Assembly: GCA_963971535.1 (NCBI GenBank)
Contig: OZ020598.1
Span: 86,204,122-86,268,121, forward strand
Length of the DNA: 64,000 nt
Reading direction: 5' to 3'
Source: Notolepis coatsorum
Taxonomy: Eukaryota > Chordata > Actinopteri > Aulopiformes > Paralepididae
The notes beneath the pieces were generated by a model that ran no database searches, was not told the DNA's origin, and saw only the letters and a list, made by a program, of their open reading frames with translations. A program made the position numbers and the translations under genes. Positions 59,500 to 64,000 of the stretch are shown piece by piece (within the stretch, counting starts at the first letter, position 1; every line of letters begins with the position of its first letter).

Positions 59500-59812
59500 G
59501 CGATTCTCGACGTCCTCAGTTGTGCCAGAAACAGGCAATCCACGACATCCTCAATCGTGCCCGAAACAGGCAATCATCTGCGTCCTCAATTGCGCCAGAA
59601 ACAGGCAACTTTCGACGTCCTTCTTTGTGCCAGAAACAGGCGACTTTCGACGTCCTTTGTGCCAGAAACAGGCGACTTTCGACGTCCTTCTTTGTGCCAG
59701 AAACAGGCGACTTTCAACGTCCTTCTTTGTGCCAGAAACAGGCGACTTTCGACGTCCTTCTCTTTGTGCCAGAAACAGGCGACTTTCGACGTCCTTGACT
59801 CTGTCATTGTTC
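59500..59812. repeat. Minisatellite of 35-38 bp units
   Basis: About nine copies of TTTGTGCCAGAAACAGGCGA plus CTTTCGACGTCCTT. It lies 3' (on the minus strand) of the retroelement coding remains. Confidence 0.95.
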
Positions 59813-59939
59813 CTCAATTGTGAGAGGGTTTCAGGCAACGCCCTCGTGGTTGGCCCTGTGGGCTTCTCCCTTCCTGCCCAGCCAGGCATAGTTCATCGGA
59901 CGTGTTTTGGCGTTCCTTGCCCGTCAATGCATCCATTTT

Positions 59940-60305
59940 GCAGGACCGGGCCTGCCTGGTGTGGGCTTCCTTGCACTTGAGGCCCCTCTTGAGGTCTTTT
60001 TGGGCCAGTGTCTTTGGTCTCGCCTCCGTGGCGCTGTGCCGCCCACCTTGACCAGACCGGGTCTGCCTGGTGTAGGCTCCTTTCCACTTGGGGGTCCCTC
60101 TCGAGGCGCTTTTGGACGAGTGTCCTTGGTCTCGCCTCTGTGGCGTTACGCCTCCCACCTTGACCAGACCGGGTCTGCCTGGTGTAGGCTCCTTTCCACT
60201 CGGGGTCCCTCTTGGGGCGTTTTTGGACCCGTGTCTTTGGTTTGGCTTCTGTGGCGTTACGCCTCCCACCTTGACCAGACCGGCCTGTCTGGTGTAGGCT
60301 CAACG
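59940..60305. repeat. Tandem repeat of about 117 bp, three to four copies
   Basis: Units share CACCTTGACCAGACCGGGTC, TGCCTGGTGTAGGCTC and CTTTGGTCTCGCCTC-type phrases. They occupy the position where the reverse transcriptase would be expected after the protease on the minus strand. Confidence 0.9.
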
Positions 60306-60887
60306 CCATGCGAGGTCCCTCCTGAGGCTTTCTCCGTTCTCAGGAGTGCCGACTGTGAGATTCTATGGTCGTTAGGGAGTGATGCTGGTTGCTCCTTCGC
60401 TCCAGGCGGGCGGCCACTCTCGGTCAGGTCTACCGCGAGGTGCTTCTTCACTTCGACGGCCTTCGTCCCCATGGAGTGCGCGAAGTGGGTCAATGATTGG
60501 CGTGCCGTCAACTCTACCCCCTCAAAGAGGTCTGGATGCGCACCACTCACAGTCTTCCCCAGCGGGCCGTCCCACAGCACCAGATCGCAGACTCTCCCCA
60601 CTCTTTGTGGGACTAAGCGACCTTCCCTGGCGCTGATGAGCAGGTCGATGGTCTCGGGCCGGGTCAGTTCTCCTGGCTGGACACGTGGGAAGAACAGCTC
60701 CAGCTGCTCAGAGTCCACCACTCGGTCCACCTTGGCAATGTCCTCAAGGCCATAGCAGAGCATCTCATGGCACCTTGAGGTCCCCTTCGGGGTCCATACC
60801 TTGATCGCCACCACATACCTCTTGGTATCGACTTTGACTGCCATCTTCCCAACACCGTACACGACCAGTGTGATTGGCTCGCCGGTC
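60306..60887 (-). pseudogene. BEL/Pao pol start: region after the protease
   Basis: Minus-strand residues YGVGKMAVKVDTKRYVVAIK, then PETIDLLISAREGRLVPQRV and ARQSLTHFAHSMGTKAVEVK continue the retropepsin-like (DUF1758-type) region of BEL/Pao polyproteins. The frame differs from the preceding block by a one-base shift near 60890. It runs out into tandem repeats, so RT, RNase H and integrase are missing. Confidence 0.7.
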
Positions 60888-61630
60888 AGCCCGAGTCTCT
60901 TTTGGCGGCTCTGTGAGTGATATAGTTGGTGTCGGAAGCGAGGTCCATCAACGCTCCAACACAGTCTCCTCCTCTTGTTGTGACATCCATGAGCATCATG
61001 AGGACTGGGTATTCTTTAATGCCGCTTTTGTCCAACAGGCTCTTGCTGGCGCACACTTTGGAGGTTGTTTTGTTTGTGAAGGCCTTTTTGAATGCTTCCA
61101 TTTGGAGCGCAAACCCAGCGATGACTTCCTCCTGCTTCTCTGTCAGGCCTTGGGGTCCTCTCCTAGCTCGTGGCTCCTCGGTTGCTTCACTCCTCCCTTG
61201 CGTCTTGGGGCAGAGGAGGAAATGATGCTCGACAGGGCCATCCTCTTCCACACACTCTTCCTCATGGCAGAAGAATCTATCCCTGCACCCGCTGTCAACC
61301 GTGATAATCGAGACATTTGGCACACATCCCTGCCTTTTTCACCTGGGCTCTCTTCTCCGTCAATGAAGCCTTCTTGAAGGCCGGGCAGAAGTAAAGTCTC
61401 CCTCCATGTGCTTTGTCTCCACACATGGTGCACGGGTCCCTCTGGGACTCCCTCCTGACATCACTCACTGTTGTTCTGGTAAATGACTGTCTTTCACTAC
61501 CTCTGTCGCTCAGCATCTCACGCTGGGTTGGTCTATCGCCAGCGTGGGTGGTTCCGATCTCCAGCTGTGCTAGCCTCTCGAGGATCCTTTCCTGTCCTTT
61601 CAGGAATGACAAGAGCCTGTCGAAGTAGCA
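60888..61630 (-). pseudogene. BEL/Pao Cys/His knuckle and protease region, frameshifted
   Basis: Two frames are needed. The first (about 61630-61310) has CTMCGDKAHGGRLYFCPAF and CAKCLDYH. The second (about 61320-60890) completes the Cys/His cluster (CRDRFFC, HHFLLCP) and enters the aspartic protease-like segment GALMDLASDTNYITHRA. The equivalent of the D-T/S-G triad reads MDLAS, so activity is doubtful. Single-base shifts separate it from gag and from the next block. Confidence 0.7.
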
Positions 61631-63276
61631 TCTGGCGTGACGCCATTTGCGGGGTCACGCTCGTAGGAGATCCACTTCTCTCTCATGCCTATAGGCAGCT
61701 TCCTCTCTATGGCGGCGACAGTTAAGTGGTTCTTGATAACATCCTCCATTCCAAGGTCCTTCAGGTCATACAGTGCGGTTTCCACTGCCTGGACCAGGTC
61801 TATCATCGGCCTAGGCTGGCTGCTTCGCACTGCAGGCACTTCTTCCAGGTCCTTGAGGATCAGGCTTGCGGTCACGCTCCTGTCCCCAAAACGGTTGTCT
61901 AGGAGCCTGAAGATGTCATCCGTGGTTCTGCAGCGATCCAGCCCAAGCTTCTTCCTCAGTGGCTCTTCCACACTGTCCAGTAGGTGATACAGTTTACACA
62001 CTGGTAAACCTGAGGATTCTGCCAGCGCCTGGAGGTCCTCCCAGTTATCCCGCCAGCGCCAATAGGTCCTTCTGTCCCCACAGAATTTGGGTAGATTGAT
62101 GGCGGCGAGCTTGATCCTAGGTCGGGCCCCCTGGTGGTCTCTGTGGTGAGCGAGACCTTCCTGCGTTGCGCCCTCATCACCTGGTGGCGTGGCGCGGTCA
62201 CCTCGTGACTGAGGCGTGTCAGTGGGGTTGGCATGAATATAGATGGTGACGGATGAACTGAAACGGGGTTCCCTGCTGGGTTGTCTTACCCGTGGGGGTG
62301 ATTGCCTTCCAACATGATGGAGAGGCCCACTTCCTGTGATCCCTACTCCATACTGGAGATGGACGGCATTGGAGGCCTCCTCATGGCTGCCGGTAGGCAA
62401 GGGAGGGCTTCCATAAGCGCCCTCTGCTTGACCGCTGTTACACTGGGGAGGTGAATGGGCATGAGCGACCGCACCTTTATCGTCGGCGGACGGGGAGGGG
62501 TCAGCTTCAGTGGCATGTTGAGGAGCGTCCCTGGCGACGCCAGGTGGGCTGGTCATGTCGCCATCCCTTTCAATGTCGTGTACCTTTTCCTCCTCTTGAT
62601 CCTCGTCGTTCAGCTCAACGCCGCCCTTTCCTCCAGGCTCTAGGAGGGTCGACCACCTGTCCATTAGTGCTGCTCTTTCCTCGTCTAGGTGCCTGTACCG
62701 CTTCCCCAATTCAGCTATGTTGGGAGTTGGAAGAAAGTATCTCCACTCTCTCACCATCTGTTCGAAGGCGTTGAGTCTCCTCTCCAATTTGTTCCCCTCC
62801 AACGCTCTTTTGTCTTTGGGTGCCCATTGGGTGCTGAGTCTCTTTGTCTCTTCCAAGGCCTCCTTGAACTCCACTTCAAGGGGGCCTAGCTCTGGCTGAA
62901 CGAAGCGGGACCATACCTCCGAGAAGATCTTCTTCTCCAGTGCCGCTTTCCTCTGCTTGCTCGCGTCTTTCTTTGCTGTGGCGTCGGCTATCACGGTAGC
63001 ATGTACGGCTCCGTCGGCCTCCTCCAATGCTCCAACATAGTCTCCCGTCGTGTCAACGAGCTTAGCAAACTCTACTTGAAGAGCGTTCTTGTCGTTGACC
63101 AGCTCGGCTGGCGATGCGGTGTCAACATTGTCAGCTACCTGGTTGGCTCTCCTTGTGAAAGCTGTCTGCGCCGCAGTACGCCTCTTCTTTAGCTCTTCCA
63201 CATCTACACCCTCCATCTTGTCCCAGTCAGCCGTTGCCCCAACTGGAGCTCCTTTTGCGGCTGAGTCACTGGTCAC
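61631..63276 (-). pseudogene. BEL/Pao gag-like polyprotein, long open part
   Basis: About 545 residues open from a Met at 63276. The first 200 residues are helical and charged (LKKRRTAAQTAFTRRANQV, EEADGAVHATVIADATAKKD). A disordered Pro/Gly/Ser stretch follows (about 240-380). The DUF1759-type gag core then begins (LAAINLPKFCGDRRTYWRW, WEDLQALAESSGLPVCKLYH, LLDNRFGDRSVTASLILKDL). The frame shifts near 61640, so the polyprotein cannot be completed. The homologous role is capsid formation. Confidence 0.75.
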
Positions 63277-63289
63277 AGGCAGTAGTAAA

Positions 63290-64000
63290 CAATGGGTGTA
63301 ACTGAGGGGTACAATTCCCTGACTGTATTAAATAAGTATGGTATCATTAAACCACTACTGTCTTATGTACATTACTACTGGCCATACAGTACACAGGTAT
63401 ATGAGATGAACACTTCCACAATGACACGGTTCCACACAAATCTTGGTTAGAATAATATTTATTAGCAGCAATAATAGTAGATTACATTACTTTACTTAGA
63501 GTCGCGCTTGTAAGGCGAAGAATGTGCATGAGTAAGTCAAGAGCGTAAGTCCATTATAATATTACGCAGGAGATAATGAATACCACCGGTATCTTAGGAA
63601 TTATATCTATGGTACACTAGTAGGGCAGCGGGAGATACTAGTAGGGTCCCTCCGGTTGTAGGCCAGCAAGGGGAGAGGATTTGTCGGTAGCAAAGTCTGG
63701 GTCAACGAAGAATAGGGAGACTCCAGGTACAGGAGACAGTGCAATAATCTCTTGATCCGCAGACGAATAACAGCTATTCTCCGGCATGCAGCTCCGCATG
63801 GAAGAAAGCTAGCCAGCCTCAGGCGTCTTAGAGGCAGGCTCGACGTTGCTCCTCACAGGGTAAATCCCACACAATTGTGGGTGTAGACGATTCTCCGCTC
63901 CATCAGCTACAGGACCAAAGCAAATATAATCCAGCCGAAAAGGGCTATGTAGTCGTCGGGTAGGTTATCCAGTGTACATGTCCACACGGTCCTCGTCTAG
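63290..64000 (-). repeat. Candidate 5' LTR and leader of the BEL/Pao element (partial)
   Basis: Non-coding sequence directly upstream of gag. On the minus strand it has AATAAA (about 63447-63452) some 150 bp before a possible LTR end TTACA near 63300. It reaches the window edge, so the other boundary and the matching LTR were not seen. The assignment is by position. Confidence 0.4.

Noticed and set aside
59500-59812. Repeat and spacer look of the 37 bp array
   Set aside because: The spacers are the same sequence in each copy, so it is a tandem repeat.

Overview
The window reads as intergenic and intronic DNA from a ray-finned (teleost-like) fish. The support is a tRNA-derived SINE family, L2, L1-like and other LINEs, many hAT elements, TTAA-inserting elements, BEL/Pao retrotransposon remains, very long microsatellites, and pyrin-domain (PYD) exons of the kind found in fish inflammasome/NLR genes. 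No species can be named from the sequence. There is no bacterial-style gene organisation, no CRISPR, and no complete host gene.

Layout. (1) 1-15836: one 5'-truncated L2 LINE on the minus strand, split by two SINEs with target-site duplications (TSDs) and by a 12.9 kb TTAA-flanked (piggyBac-type) insertion. That insertion itself holds a degenerate L1-like LINE (with an 887 bp hAT inside) and a non-autonomous LTR retrotransposon (with a 1.44 kb hAT inside its left LTR). (2) 15837-52700: the main biological content, an array of 11 plus-strand PYD exons. Every exon is open, carries AG and GT splice sites, and is phase 1 at both ends (246-288 bp), so any subset can be joined in frame. The exons form two classes: A (donor aaag|gtaatg) and B (donor aaag|gtaaga). 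They lie in repeated units of (TCAC)n, exon A, exon B and an AT-rich spacer. Exons 1 and 3 look like reciprocal A/B recombinants. Introns are loaded with hAT, TTAA, LINE and palindromic DNA elements. No start-codon exon, NACHT, LRR or B30.2 exon is visible, so the window looks like the interior of a larger multi-PYD or NLR-type gene or exon cluster. (3) 38861-46323, inside that array: a full-length L1-like LINE with a 17 bp TSD and two intact ORFs (317 and 1256 aa). It sits in a LINE fragment that sits in a hAT-like element. (4) 48447-51368: a near-perfect giant palindromic DNA element with an 8 bp TSD. (5) 52705-64000: a TTAA insertion next to exon 11, a large minisatellite, the C-terminal part of a piggyBac transposase, an unrecognised stretch, a 200 bp N gap, minisatellites, and a frameshifted BEL/Pao gag-protease with a candidate LTR at the window end.

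How it fits together: one duplicated PYD exon cassette expanded by unequal exchange, and transposons repeatedly landed in its introns, some at the same TTAA. The transposons supply most of the bases. The PYD exons are the only sequences that look selected for host coding.
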